The position numbers and the translations under genes were made by a program. Positions 8,729 to 16,428 of a stretch of DNA of 34,290 nt are shown in pieces. Source of the stretch: Qipengyuania sp. (GTDB lineage Bacteria > Pseudomonadota > Alphaproteobacteria > Sphingomonadales > Sphingomonadaceae); contig JAIETR010000040.1 in NCBI GenBank assembly GCA_019745075.1, forward strand, positions 1-34,290, written 5' to 3'. How positions within the stretch are numbered: position 1 is the stretch's first letter; every line of letters begins with the position of its first letter. The notes under the pieces were generated by a model. That model had not been told where the DNA came from and ran no database searches. It saw only the letters and a list, made by a program, of their open reading frames with translations.

Positions 8729-10459
8729 CTACAGGCCCAGCCCCCGACCGCGCCCGAACGACCAATCGACGCCGCCACCCGCGCGCATGACGCCGGAGAT
8801 GTGCTTGCCGATCTGGCGGTCGAGCGAGGGGGACCAGGGCACGAGCTGGAAGCTCAGGCCGTTGTCGATCATCGCGAAGCGCCCCGAGGCGAGCGTGATG
8901 CGCTGGCGCACCGTGCCCGCGACATACTCACCGGCCTTGGACGGCGCGTGCGGCAGACCGATCTCGGCCGACAAGTCCTTGGCCGCTTCGTCCAAGTCGC
9001 GGCGGCGGAGCGTGTCGAGGAGGTTGCGCGCGAAGACGATGCGCTGGCCCTGCCGCCGCGCGAGCCCCTCGTCGGCGAGATGCTCGGCGCGGGCCTCCAT
9101 CGCGGCGCGCACCTCGGTTCCGAAGCCGCCGCCGAGATCATGGCCGTCGCTCGACAGGTTGCGCCGGTCGAGCCAGGTCGCCCCCGGCGCGCGGACCTGC
9201 GCCTCGATGTCCATGTCGGAGCGCACCGCCAGCGCCACCCGCTGTCGGCCCTTCCGGTCCTCGAAGCGGCGCAGCTCGACGATCGCGCCGGGCCGGCAAT
9301 CGCCGGTCGCCTCGATGTCGGGAAGCTGGACATGGTGGGTGCGGCCGTCGATCCCGTCCACGATCGCATAGGCTTTGCCGGTCAGCTCGTCATGCAGGTC
9401 GCGATCGACCAGCCTGCCGACAACGGGCTGAGCCGGATCGGCGTCGAGGACGTAGCTGCCGGCGCCCCGGTCAATGCCGCGGTCGCTCATCGCCTTGTGC
9501 ATCCGCTTGATGATGTCGTCGCGCTCGCCCAGCTCGCGCAGCGCGGCCTGGGCATCGCCTGCCAAAGTCCACTGGCCGGGCGCGGTCTCGCTGGCGAGGC
9601 CGAGGCGCTCCAGCTTGCGCAGCCGGCCCATCCTCAGCACATGGTCGCCGTCCGGCCGGACGCCGGGCTCGGGCGCCATGTCGATCAGCCCGTTGCGCTG
9701 CATGGTCCGCGAAAGGTCGCGGTCGATCTCGGTCCAGCGTTCGGCCTCGACCTGCCGCTCCAGCGATTGCCGGATTTCAAGGTCGGTGCGCGGGCCGAGT
9801 TCCTGGGTGACGATCTCGCGCGCCTGCGCCCGCATCCCCTCGCGGATATAGTCGCGCGAGATGACGAGGTTCTGCCCGTCCTCGGCGACGCCGCGCACGA
9901 TGATGTGGACGTGCGGGTTGTCGGTGTTCCAATGCTCGACCGCGCGCCAGTCCAGGTGGGTGCCGAGATCCTTTTCCATCCGCGTCATCAGCTCGCGGGT
10001 GAAGCCCTTGAGGTCGCGCATCTGCTCGGCGTCCTCGGGCGAGACGATGAACCGGAAATGGTGGCGGTCGTCCTCGCAGCGCGCCGCGAACTCGTTGCGG
10101 TCGAGGCCGTCCGTGTCGGCGCCGAACAGCACGCCCCGTTCGCCGTCGCGCGTGACGCCATCGCGTTGCAGATAGTTGAGATGGGCGGCGAGCGAGGCGC
10201 GGCCGCCATGCCGGACGACGCGCGCCTTGACGACGACCTGGCGCGATCGGTGGCCGAGCCGGTGGGTCGCACGCACGCTCGCCACGCGGCCCCGGCCGAA
10301 GGTCGAGCGGCCCGGCGCAACGATGCGGCCACGGCGCGAAACATGGCCGCCGGCCCTCTGCGCGGCGGCGAGCGCCTGGACGATGATCGGCAGCGCGCGT
10401 TGGCTGCCCCGCGAGCGGATGCGACCAGGCCGGATGCGGAAATCGTCGTCGCCGCTCAT
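8729..10459 (-). CDS. Conjugative relaxase (VirD2/TraI-like, with DUF3363 C-terminal region)
   Basis: This nickase starts and ends DNA transfer. It has 576 residues from the ATG at 10459. The relaxase domain shows a likely nucleophile Tyr in AAHLNYLQRDG (Y96), a conserved HFRFIVSPED block (134-143) and the metal-binding motif NPHVHIIVRG with H183 and H185. The C-terminal 300 residues fit the DUF3363 region found in alphaproteobacterial relaxases. An upstream GTG extension to 10540 would run across the CCGCACA repeats and is rejected. The coupling protein follows 235 bases downstream on the same strand. Confidence 0.92.
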   Translation of the reverse strand: MSGDDDFRIRPGRIRSRGSQRALPIIVQALAAAQRAGGHVSRRGRIVAPGRSTFGRGRVASVRATHRLGHRSRQVVVKARVVRHGGRASLAAHLNYLQRDGVTRDGERGVLFGADTDGLDRNEFAARCEDDRHHFRFIVSPEDAEQMRDLKGFTRELMTRMEKDLGTHLDWRAVEHWNTDNPHVHIIVRGVAEDGQNLVISRDYIREGMRAQAREIVTQELGPRTDLEIRQSLERQVEAERWTEIDRDLSRTMQRNGLIDMAPEPGVRPDGDHVLRMGRLRKLERLGLASETAPGQWTLAGDAQAALRELGERDDIIKRMHKAMSDRGIDRGAGSYVLDADPAQPVVGRLVDRDLHDELTGKAYAIVDGIDGRTHHVQLPDIEATGDCRPGAIVELRRFEDRKGRQRVALAVRSDMDIEAQVRAPGATWLDRRNLSSDGHDLGGGFGTEVRAAMEARAEHLADEGLARRQGQRIVFARNLLDTLRRRDLDEAAKDLSAEIGLPHAPSKAGEYVAGTVRQRITLASGRFAMIDNGLSFQLVPWSPSLDRQIGKHISGVMRAGGGVDWSFGRGRGLGL

Positions 10460-10718
10460 GGGGCGCCACGCCGCAATGTGCGGCAAACCCTGATGGCGAC
10501 GGGCTTTGGCCCTGCGTCGCACAGTGCGGGATTTCCGCACACATTGCGCAGCAATGCCCGAAAGCCTTGAGAATCAAGGCCACAACCGAGGCGCAAGGGC
10601 TCCGCACATTGCCGCCCTTTATCTTGCCCTCGGCCTTCCCCCTTCAGAAAGACAGCCCTGCTCCCTTCCGGTGCTGCGAAAGCCTGCGCCGAAACCCGCC
10701 AGAGCGCGCGCGAGCCGC
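10460..10718. other. Candidate origin of transfer (oriT) with repeats and an RP4-like nic sequence
   Basis: The 259 bp gap between relaxase and transglycosylase genes holds CCGCAATGTGCGG (10471-10483), CGCACAGTGCGGG (10518-10530), CCGCACACATTGCGC (10535-10549) and CCGCACATTGCCG (10602-10614). It also has a perfect 7 bp inverted repeat GCCTTGA/TCAAGGC (10564-10580). At 10618-10633 the sequence reads TTTATCTTGCCCTCGG, close to the RP4-type nic region TATCCTG/CCCGG, so cleavage would be expected near 10626/10627. Being next to its relaxase gene supports this. Confidence 0.6.
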
Positions 10719-11483
10719 TCATGGCGGAGGCCGCACGGAAAGCGGGACGAACAGGCCGTTGGAGGGCGCGGGCGCGTCGGCCAGCACAAGCTCGGCGCGG
10801 TCGGCGGACGGCCGCTCCGGCTGTGCATCGGATGCCGTCCGGCCGGCGGTCGGTTGCGCGGTCGAAAGCGCTCCCGGCCGCACCGCGAACAGCGCAGCGC
10901 GACGCCATGCGAACGGATCGGATGGCGGCGCGGCGGCAAGCTGGGCGTCGTCCGAACCGCCCGTGATCGACGCCAGCTTTGCAAGATAGGCGCGCGTCTC
11001 GGTGGGCAGCGGACGGCCGCGCGACAGATATTCGTCGTAGCGGCCCGGCCCCGCATTGTAGGCCGCCAGCATCGCCGTCGCGTTGCCGTAGCGGTCGTGC
11101 ATTTCGCGCAGATAGGCCGCTCCCGCCATGATGTTGTCGCGCGGATCGAACGGGTCGGACCCGAGCCGATAGCGCGCGCGCAGGCCGGCCCAGGTGCCGG
11201 GCATGATCTGCATCAGGCCCATCGCACCGGCCGTCGAAACGGCGCGGACATCGCCGTTGCTCTCGACGCGCATGACGGCCCATACCCAGCGTTCGGGGAT
11301 GCCGAAGCGCCGGGCCGCATCGGCGACATGGGCGGCATAGGGATGGCGCGGGGCCGATCGCTCGGCGGGCGCGTCCTGCGCCAATGCGGCGACGGGCGCA
11401 GCGCCCGGCGCGAGCAGCAGCAGGACCGCGAGCATGGTGGCCGACCCGCCCCCGCTCCGCCGCCAACCTGCCAGCGTGCTCAC
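10719..11483 (-). CDS. Lytic transglycosylase (GH23/SLT type) of the transfer system
   Basis: A periplasmic murein hydrolase that opens peptidoglycan for the mating channel. From the GTG at 11483 it has 254 residues, with a signal peptide (hydrophobic core MLAVLLLLAPGAAPVAALA). The SLT domain has catalytic Glu in RVESNG (E74), the block GAMGLMQIMPGTW and AYNAGPGRYDEYL near 141-153. The Pro-rich tail is probably unstructured. The start is uncertain: ATG 11435 and GTG 11621 are in frame. GTG 11483 puts a basic n-region before the hydrophobic core. Confidence 0.88.
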   Translation of the reverse strand: MSTLAGWRRSGGGSATMLAVLLLLAPGAAPVAALAQDAPAERSAPRHPYAAHVADAARRFGIPERWVWAVMRVESNGDVRAVSTAGAMGLMQIMPGTWAGLRARYRLGSDPFDPRDNIMAGAAYLREMHDRYGNATAMLAAYNAGPGRYDEYLSRGRPLPTETRAYLAKLASITGGSDDAQLAAAPPSDPFAWRRAALFAVRPGALSTAQPTAGRTASDAQPERPSADRAELVLADAPAPSNGLFVPLSVRPPP

Positions 11484-11624
11484 TACGGTAAAGGGTGTGC
11501 GCGATGCGTCGGCCGGGGGCCGCCCTTGACCTTCGCTGCGCGCGCCGGCCGGCCTGCGACCGAGCGGGACGCAGGGATGAGACGGCCTTTCCTCGAACAG
11601 AGGGATGATCGGGGAAGGCACCGA

Positions 11625-11957
11625 TCAGTTCCGATCGTCGCGCGGCCGAGGGCGCTTCCACGACAGCCGGAACGTCCGGCCATCATCATCGGCGCGGAAC
11701 AGCACCGGCCGGAACGGCGATCCAAAGAGCGGGCTGTCGATCTCCAGCGCGATGTAGTCACCGGCGCGTTCGCCGACCCGTTTCCACGCGCCGCCGATTT
11801 CGGGGCCGTCCTCGTCGTCGAGGTGGACGCGGTAGTCGGGCGCGTTCTCGGCATCGCTCGGATCGAGCGCGACAAGCACGATCGCCTCGTTGATGCCGAA
11901 GTAGCGAGCACGTCCGGCATAGCCATTGGCGGTGGATTCAAAGATGTTCACTTGCAT
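11625..11957 (-). CDS. DUF736 family protein (copy 1)
   Basis: A 110-residue cytosolic protein of unknown function. It fits the DUF736 pattern: a short N-terminal strand (MQVNIFESTANGYAGRARYFGINEAIVLVAL), then APDYRVHL, EIGGAWKRVGERAGDYIALEIDSP and a C-terminal FRLSWKRPRP. The ATG at 11957 has a strong AAGGAGA box about 7 bases upstream, so it is probably translated on its own. The reading frame is nonetheless continuous with the upstream traF gene, with no stop between them. A second DUF736 gene lies at 18795-19097. Confidence 0.88.
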   Translation of the reverse strand: MQVNIFESTANGYAGRARYFGINEAIVLVALDPSDAENAPDYRVHLDDEDGPEIGGAWKRVGERAGDYIALEIDSPLFGSPFRPVLFRADDDGRTFRLSWKRPRPRDDRN

Positions 11958-12515
11958 AGCCGATCTCCTTGGCTTGGGGGTTGAAGGCGGTGGCGGCGGC
12001 GGGCGCAGCCAGAGCGGCGTTGCGCGTCCGATGACGGCGGAGGCCGGCAGCGGGCCGAAATAGCGGCTGTCCAGACTGTCGGGATGGGCAGGATTGAGCA
12101 GCAGCAGCTCGCCCCGTCGCAGCGTGCGGCACCCCTGCCAGACCGGCAGCGGACGGCCTTGGCCGTCACGCGCGCGGGCGATGGCGACGCGCCGGGCATC
12201 CACGCTCACCATGACGCCGGCACGGCAAACCCGCTGTCCGGCCTTCGCCGCCACATGCTTCAGCAGCGGCACGCCCTCGGGCAGATAGCCGCGCGCCGAA
12301 AGCCAATGCGCCAGCCGTTGGGGCGGCGCGATGGCGATCAGCGCGCCTGTGGGCGGATCGCTATCGGGATGGATGCGGTAGAGCCCGATCGGCGCGCTCG
12401 CGCTGGCGTTCCAGATGACGCGCGGGAGCGGATCGGCGACGGCGATGGCGGTGAAGGCCGCGGCGAAGGCGGACGCGGCGATGGCCGTCGCTATGACATA
12501 GCGGCGGCGCTTCAT
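11625..12515 (-). CDS. traF: TraF-type S26 signal peptidase, reading in frame into DUF736
   Basis: Residues 1-186 (12515 to 11958) are a TraF-like S26 peptidase: an N-terminal membrane helix (about 7-27), the Ser motif SAPIGLY (S40) and the Lys motif LLKHVAAKAGQ (K86, possibly K91). A C-terminal block with the STP-like ending HPDSLDSRYFGPLPASAVIGRA follows. TraF matures and cyclises the TrbC pilin in RP4. There is no stop codon before the DUF736 start, so the frame runs through a Pro-rich linker into DUF736, giving 296 residues. Either the peptidase is a fusion, or the two products arise from nested starts. ATG 12515 overlaps the DUF2840 stop (ATGA). Confidence 0.85.
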   Translation of the reverse strand: MKRRRYVIATAIAASAFAAAFTAIAVADPLPRVIWNASASAPIGLYRIHPDSDPPTGALIAIAPPQRLAHWLSARGYLPEGVPLLKHVAAKAGQRVCRAGVMVSVDARRVAIARARDGQGRPLPVWQGCRTLRRGELLLLNPAHPDSLDSRYFGPLPASAVIGRATPLWLRPPPPPPSTPKPRRSAMQVNIFESTANGYAGRARYFGINEAIVLVALDPSDAENAPDYRVHLDDEDGPEIGGAWKRVGERAGDYIALEIDSPLFGSPFRPVLFRADDDGRTFRLSWKRPRPRDDRN

Positions 12516-13033
12516 CCCTCGATCTCACGGCGCTTGAGCCAGGCGTGATGACGCTCGATCGTGTAGAGGCGCGGCTGATGGCCGGCGGCGATGCGGTTGT
12601 GGACGTGCCGCCAATGGTCGGCCGCCGCGTCGCAGGGATCGACGCCGGCCGCCTCCACCGCGTCGATCGCGGCGAGCACCTGCTGGACCTTCGGCCAGCC
12701 TTCGATCTTGAGCAGGATGTCGCCACCCGGCCGCACGAACGGCAGCGTCGTGTAGGCTTCGTTGGCGGCGACCGCGCGCACCACGTCGATACGCGAAACG
12801 ATCGTGCCGAAGTCGTTGGCCGCCCAGCGCACGAACGCGAAGACGGCGCCCGGACGGAAGCCCACGATGCGGGTGCGCCGCGTCAGGATGCGGTCCTGGG
12901 CGATCCGCCCGAAGCGTATCCAGTGCTCCAGCTTCTTCTCGATCCAGGTCAGCTCGACATGGGTGAGGCCGTCGCGGGCGAGCGCGCTGAACGCGCCGCC
13001 GCCGCGCACGGCGGGGGGCCGGTCGTCGATCAT
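12512..13033 (-). CDS. DUF2840 family protein
   Basis: A 173-residue protein of unknown function with the DUF2840 pattern: THVELTWIEKKLEHWIRFG near the N-terminus, RRTRIVGFRPGAVFAFVRWAANDFGT in the middle and LPFVRPGGDILLKIEGWPKVQQVL later. These genes sit before traF in sphingomonad and rhizobial ICEs and plasmids. ATG 13033 is the first start of the unit, and the stop overlaps the traF start. No catalytic motif is visible. Confidence 0.85.
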   Translation of the reverse strand: MIDDRPPAVRGGGAFSALARDGLTHVELTWIEKKLEHWIRFGRIAQDRILTRRTRIVGFRPGAVFAFVRWAANDFGTIVSRIDVVRAVAANEAYTTLPFVRPGGDILLKIEGWPKVQQVLAAIDAVEAAGVDPCDAAADHWRHVHNRIAAGHQPRLYTIERHHAWLKRREIEG

Positions 13034-13304
13034 GGGAGGTCTCCGGGGATGGGGATCGCGATGGGCGCGGGGCGAGGCCGGCGGCTTGTCCGCCGACCGA
13101 ACGCCAAGCCCGCAAACGGGCGCGCGCTGTCCACAGCCGCGCGTGCCGTTAGCAAGAATCCGAAGGATTCGATTCTATTAGCATCGTTAGAAGGGGGCCG
13201 ATTCCGCGAGGATTTCTGCGGCTTTGCGCGAGGCGAGCGTTCCCGGAAGTCCGAGTCTCGCGTTCCCGATCGTCCGAATCCGAGCGTTCCCGATAGTCCG
13301 AACC
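13034..13304. repeat. Iteron region between repA and DUF2840
   Basis: Three direct copies of an 18-mer, GCGTTCCCGATAGTCCGA and close variants, lie at 13237-13254, 13260-13277 and 13284-13301 (spacing 23 and 24 bp), right after the repA stop. They look like Rep-binding iterons of a replication origin. A perfect 6 bp dyad GAATCC/GGATTC is at 13156-13170. The remainder shows no gene; in particular no ParA is encoded here. Confidence 0.65.
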
Positions 13305-14198
13305 TCATGGCCAGTTCTCCACAGGCTTGAGGCCGACGCGGCGCATGGCGGCGTCGAACGGATCGACGGGGACGGGCGTGAAATTCAGCCGGTCGCGGCC
13401 GAGCGCATGTTCGAGCGTGAGGACGTAACCGGGGAGCGGCTGGCGCGCGACGATGGCGCGCAGCTCGAACGCGAAGCGGCGAAGCGGCGAGAGCACGCCA
13501 GACTTGAGGTAAAGGTGCGGAACGTCGAAGCTCCAGCCGCCCTGCTGGCGCCCGCCATGCTTGCGCACGATGCGGTAGAGCCAGCGTTCGAGGCCGCCGG
13601 TGAGGTCGAAATAGGCGCGGTCGATGGTCAACACGAGCGCGCGGTCGAGCACGCCGGCATAGAACCAGTCGGGCAGGATCAGCTCGATGCCGAGCGCGCG
13701 GCCGTTGCCGTCCGCCAACTCGCGCCATTCGTTGATCCATGAGAAACGATGGCGGCGACGCTGGTGCTGCTGCCGGATCGACGTGGCGACGGTGGTGGAT
13801 TGCAGGCGGTCGAGCGCGGCCTTCAGCCGTTCGTAGCTCGCCTTGCCGGTGCCTCGCCGGGTGAACGCCAGTATCTCGTGCGGCGTCGTCACCATCAGGC
13901 GCGAGGTCGGCCGTCCGGCGTCGCGCGCCTCGATGAGCTGGCTCGCCGCCCAGATCAGCACGTCGGCGTCCCAAATAGTCGCCATGCCATGCTCGGGCAC
14001 GGCCTCGACCGAGATCCATGTCGCGCCCATGCGGAAGTCGATTGGCGCGGTGCGGCGGGCCTTGGCGAGCGAGAAGAACGGCCAGGCCATCAAGTCCTGC
14101 GCGTCGCGGGCCGCAAGGTCGCCGGGGACCGAGCGGAACAGCTCAAGCTGGGTGCGCTCGGCGCTCGACCGGCCAGAAAGGGAGCGTGCGGTGGGCAT
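13305..14198 (-). CDS. repA: Replication initiator protein A (RPA family)
   Basis: A 297-residue initiator of the alphaproteobacterial RPA (PF10134) type. Recognisable blocks are AWPFFSLAKARRTAPIDF (38-55), ATIWDADVLIWAASQL (73-88), PHEILAFTRRGTGKASYERLK (about 106-126) and the C-terminal LTLEHALGRDRLNFTPVP. RepA in ICEs may support replication of the excised circle. The ATG at 14198 comes 6 bases after the stop of the HTH gene upstream, so the two are probably one unit. Three iterons follow the stop codon directly and are its likely target. Confidence 0.92.
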   Translation of the reverse strand: MPTARSLSGRSSAERTQLELFRSVPGDLAARDAQDLMAWPFFSLAKARRTAPIDFRMGATWISVEAVPEHGMATIWDADVLIWAASQLIEARDAGRPTSRLMVTTPHEILAFTRRGTGKASYERLKAALDRLQSTTVATSIRQQHQRRRHRFSWINEWRELADGNGRALGIELILPDWFYAGVLDRALVLTIDRAYFDLTGGLERWLYRIVRKHGGRQQGGWSFDVPHLYLKSGVLSPLRRFAFELRAIVARQPLPGYVLTLEHALGRDRLNFTPVPVDPFDAAMRRVGLKPVENWP

Positions 14199-14204
14199 CG
14201 GCGC

Positions 14205-14471
14205 TCAGCGGCGCACGCAATCGGTGGGCAGGCGCTTGGCGGGATGGACGACGCCGTTCCCCGGATCGGACGTGGAACGGCGGGTGCCGAGCGCGGCCCA
14301 GGCGTCGAGATCGTCGATCGCATAGACGATCCGGCCGCCGAGCCTGCGGAACACGGGGCCGGTGCCGTAGCAGCGATGCTTTTCCAGCGTGCGGGCCGAG
14401 AGGCCGAGATGGATCGCCGCGTCGGGCGTCTTGAGATAGCGTGGCGTTGTGGCGGCGACAGGCTCGGCCAT
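14205..14471 (-). CDS. AlpA/MerR-like helix-turn-helix protein
   Basis: An 88-residue protein with a short winged helix-turn-helix of the AlpA/excisionase type: YLKTPDAAIHLGLSARTLEKHRCYGTGP, then FRRLGGRIVYAIDDLDAWAA. This type regulates excision or the neighbouring rep gene in mobile elements. It lies immediately upstream of repA with a 6-base gap. The role as repA regulator or recombination directionality factor is inferred from fold and position. Confidence 0.85.
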   Translation of the reverse strand: MAEPVAATTPRYLKTPDAAIHLGLSARTLEKHRCYGTGPVFRRLGGRIVYAIDDLDAWAALGTRRSTSDPGNGVVHPAKRLPTDCVRR

Positions 14472-14592
14472 GATGATCCTCCTGGTGATGGCCGGCCCCG
14501 AAAAAGGGGTCCGGCGGACAGGAGGGAATGGTGGCGAAATGCCCCCTATGCGGAGAAGGGGACGCGGGAGACCGGGTTGGGAATGTCCCCCC

Positions 14593-15369
14593 TCAGCCGC
14601 CGCGCAGCAACCGGATGTAACCGCCGTCGCGCAGTTCGACGGCTTCCTTGAGCCAGCGCCTGATACACTTGCGCTCAGCGCTGTCCGTCCATTTGGTGGG
14701 AGTGTAACGGCGAACCTTGGGGTGGATCAGCGAGGCGGCCAACTCGCGCTGGCTGGCGCCGGCGCGGCGGCCGTCGAGCACTTGCAGCAGGGTGAGGAGA
14801 TGTTCGCGCCGGAAGGGCGGCGGGCGCAGCGCCGGCGGGCCGGCCGCCATGCCGCTGAGGCGGCGGCACAGGCGCTCGGCGGACGCGAGGCGCGCGAGAG
14901 GATCGGGTTCGATCGGCAGCATCACCGCCATTGGGCGGCGGCACGAACCGCACACGCACAGATGTTCGTCGCCATCGGGATCGGCGAGGATGACATGCAG
15001 GAAGTCGCCCATCCTGATCTGTGCGCGAATGTCGCCCAGCGCCTCCATGTCGAGGGGACCGGCGCCAATGCCGGCGAGCGCGGGCGCGATGATGATGCTG
15101 GCCGGTGACAGGTCGGGGCGCGCGACCGCCAGCTTGCGATCGAAGGCCGCGCCAGGCGCGGCGTGGTAGCTGATGCCCCAGCGCCGCACGAGGCCGGCGG
15201 TCGCATCGTCGGCGGAGATCGCGCCGCGTTTCACGCGGCCGAGTGCGCGGCGGTAGTCGGAGCGATAGCCAGCGTTGCGGCCGAGATAGCCGATGGCGAT
15301 GTCCGAATATTGCAGCGCGTCGTCCCCGGCTTCGTCCAGGGGCGCGCGCCAGTCCTTCTCAGGCGGCAT
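14593..15369 (-). CDS. DUF2285-domain regulator (DUF6499-like N-terminus)
   Basis: A 258-residue likely DNA-binding protein. The N-terminus has the WRAPLDEAG...YLGRNAGYRSDYRRAL block seen in the short DUF6499/transcription-regulator domain. The C-terminus (about 190-255) has the DUF2285 block FRREHLLTLLQVLDGRRAG, SQRELAASLIHPKVRRYTPTKW and IRRWLKEAVEL. Two cysteines in CVCGSC may bind metal. The ATG at 15369 has GGGAGG 7 bases upstream, so I prefer it over 15387. Such proteins are standard regulators in proteobacterial ICEs. Confidence 0.85.
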   Translation of the reverse strand: MPPEKDWRAPLDEAGDDALQYSDIAIGYLGRNAGYRSDYRRALGRVKRGAISADDATAGLVRRWGISYHAAPGAAFDRKLAVARPDLSPASIIIAPALAGIGAGPLDMEALGDIRAQIRMGDFLHVILADPDGDEHLCVCGSCRRPMAVMLPIEPDPLARLASAERLCRRLSGMAAGPPALRPPPFRREHLLTLLQVLDGRRAGASQRELAASLIHPKVRRYTPTKWTDSAERKCIRRWLKEAVELRDGGYIRLLRGG

Positions 15370-15528
15370 CGTAACCCTCCCAAGCATGGCCCTCTGCGGA
15401 GCGCGTTGGAAGATGTTCGCAAGTCCGCCGCCCCGGAGAAGACCTGCCGGGCAGGCGGCCGCATAGCGGATTCAAGTCAGCATTTTGAAGGGATTATCTG
15501 CGCCGCCGCGCGTGTTTCCGGGCCGCTC

Positions 15529-15792
15529 TCAGTTCGGCGGCGGGCGCAGATAGTGCCGATAGCCGGTCTCGGTCATCCAGCGCGCGCGGGCGAGATGCGA
15601 GTCATAGACGGAGCGGGCTCGATCCGGTTCGGCGGCGGGGTCGATCCCGAAGATGATGCGGACGGCTTCGCGCCAATCGGCATTTTCGTCGGCCGCGTCG
15701 AGCAGCCGCCAATAGGTCCGATGATGGCGCTCATCATAGTCGGTGACATGGGGCGCGTCCGGGGCGCGATCCTCGAAAGCGGCTATTGCCAT
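15529..15792 (-). CDS. Small conserved ICE protein upstream of the DUF2285 gene
   Basis: An 87-residue, mostly helical protein with the block DYDERHHRTYWRLLDAADE and the C-terminal HLARARWMTETGYRHYL. This type of protein recurs next to DUF2285 regulators in alphaproteobacterial ICEs; I recognise the pattern but not a firm function. It is probably a small DNA-binding or accessory regulator. It lies 159 bases upstream of the DUF2285 gene, on the same strand. Confidence 0.75.
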   Translation of the reverse strand: MAIAAFEDRAPDAPHVTDYDERHHRTYWRLLDAADENADWREAVRIIFGIDPAAEPDRARSVYDSHLARARWMTETGYRHYLRPPPN

Positions 15793-15931
15793 CGCCTCGT
15801 TCCGCTTTCAGCCATAGCCCCCTGCGCCTGCTGATTTACCGAATATACACCATAATGGAGCGAAGTAATCGCACCGTCTTTGCTATGGCCGTCTGACGAC
15901 GCGCGGACAGTCGGACGCGCGCCGTTGCCGG

Positions 15932-16183
15932 TTACTTGCGCTGTTCGGGACTTGAATTGGTCACGAGCAGCACGCCTCGGCCCCGATCCGAATCAAGGAA
16001 GACGATCCCTGCCGCCTCAAGCGCCTTCATCACCTGATGCCGAGTATTGTCTTTCACGGCCTTATAACTCTCCGATTCCAGCCGCTTGAGTGCGGTCAGA
16101 GCAATAAGGGCTTCGTCGGCAAGCATCTCCTGTGTCCAACCGAGAAGTGCGCGAGCGGCCCGCACCTGGCGGGAAGTGATCAT
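15932..16183 (-). CDS. XRE-family HTH regulator
   Basis: An 83-residue Cro/C1-type repressor-like protein. The helix-turn-helix covers about residues 5-48 (VRAARALLGWTQEMLADEAL, then ALKRLES). The end has the KALEAAGIVFLDSDRGRGVLL block common in short alphaproteobacterial XRE regulators. The Shine-Dalgarno GGAGGTGAT lies 5 bases before the ATG at 16183. A perfect palindrome overlaps a TATAAT box about 45 bases upstream, so it probably controls its own promoter. Confidence 0.88.
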   Translation of the reverse strand: MITSRQVRAARALLGWTQEMLADEALIALTALKRLESESYKAVKDNTRHQVMKALEAAGIVFLDSDRGRGVLLVTNSSPEQRK

Positions 16184-16224
16184 GCAAGATCACCTCCACA
16201 ACCTTTGGGTCATTCGCTACGAAA

Positions 16225-16241
16225 ACGACTATTATAGTCGT
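16225..16241 (-). promoter_or_regulatory. 17 bp palindrome over the -10 box of the XRE gene
   Basis: A perfect palindrome, ACGACTAT/ATAGTCGT around one central base, with a minus-strand TATAAT at 16231-16236 inside it. The -35 region is poor. It fits a repressor operator covering the -10 box of the XRE gene. Confidence 0.6.
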
Positions 16242-16382
16242 CTTGGGGGAATTGGAATATCCAATCGCGAGCCGGGCGAATGCCCGGCGAGCGCGACCCT
16301 TTCAGCGGCCGCGCAGAACATCGGGATGCGCAGCCGCCGCCGATCCGGGGAGCGGGTCGGCGGCGTTCTGCGATGCCCGAAA

Positions 16383-16419
16383 AGGAAAGCCGCAGGGCCG
16401 GACGGTCCAGCCCTGCGGC
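16383..16419 (-). terminator. Intrinsic terminator after the DUF932 gene
   Basis: A 10 bp perfect stem (GCCGCAGGGC at 16389-16398 with GCCCTGCGGC at 16410-16419) is followed on the minus strand by TTTCCTTTT. It lies 9 bases past the DUF932 stop. Beyond it, 16310-16378 has a further large imperfect hairpin (CGCAGAAC with GTTCTGCG) and no gene. Confidence 0.8.
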
Positions 16420-16428
16420 TCTAGGCGG

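Noticed and set aside
10506-11984. 492-residue plus-strand open frame
   Set aside because: It is antisense to the transglycosylase and DUF736 genes, which have clear domains, and has no domain of its own.
13237-13301. Three short repeats as a CRISPR array
   Set aside because: The units are 18-mers with spacers of 5-6 bases, directly behind repA, so they are iterons. No cas genes are present.
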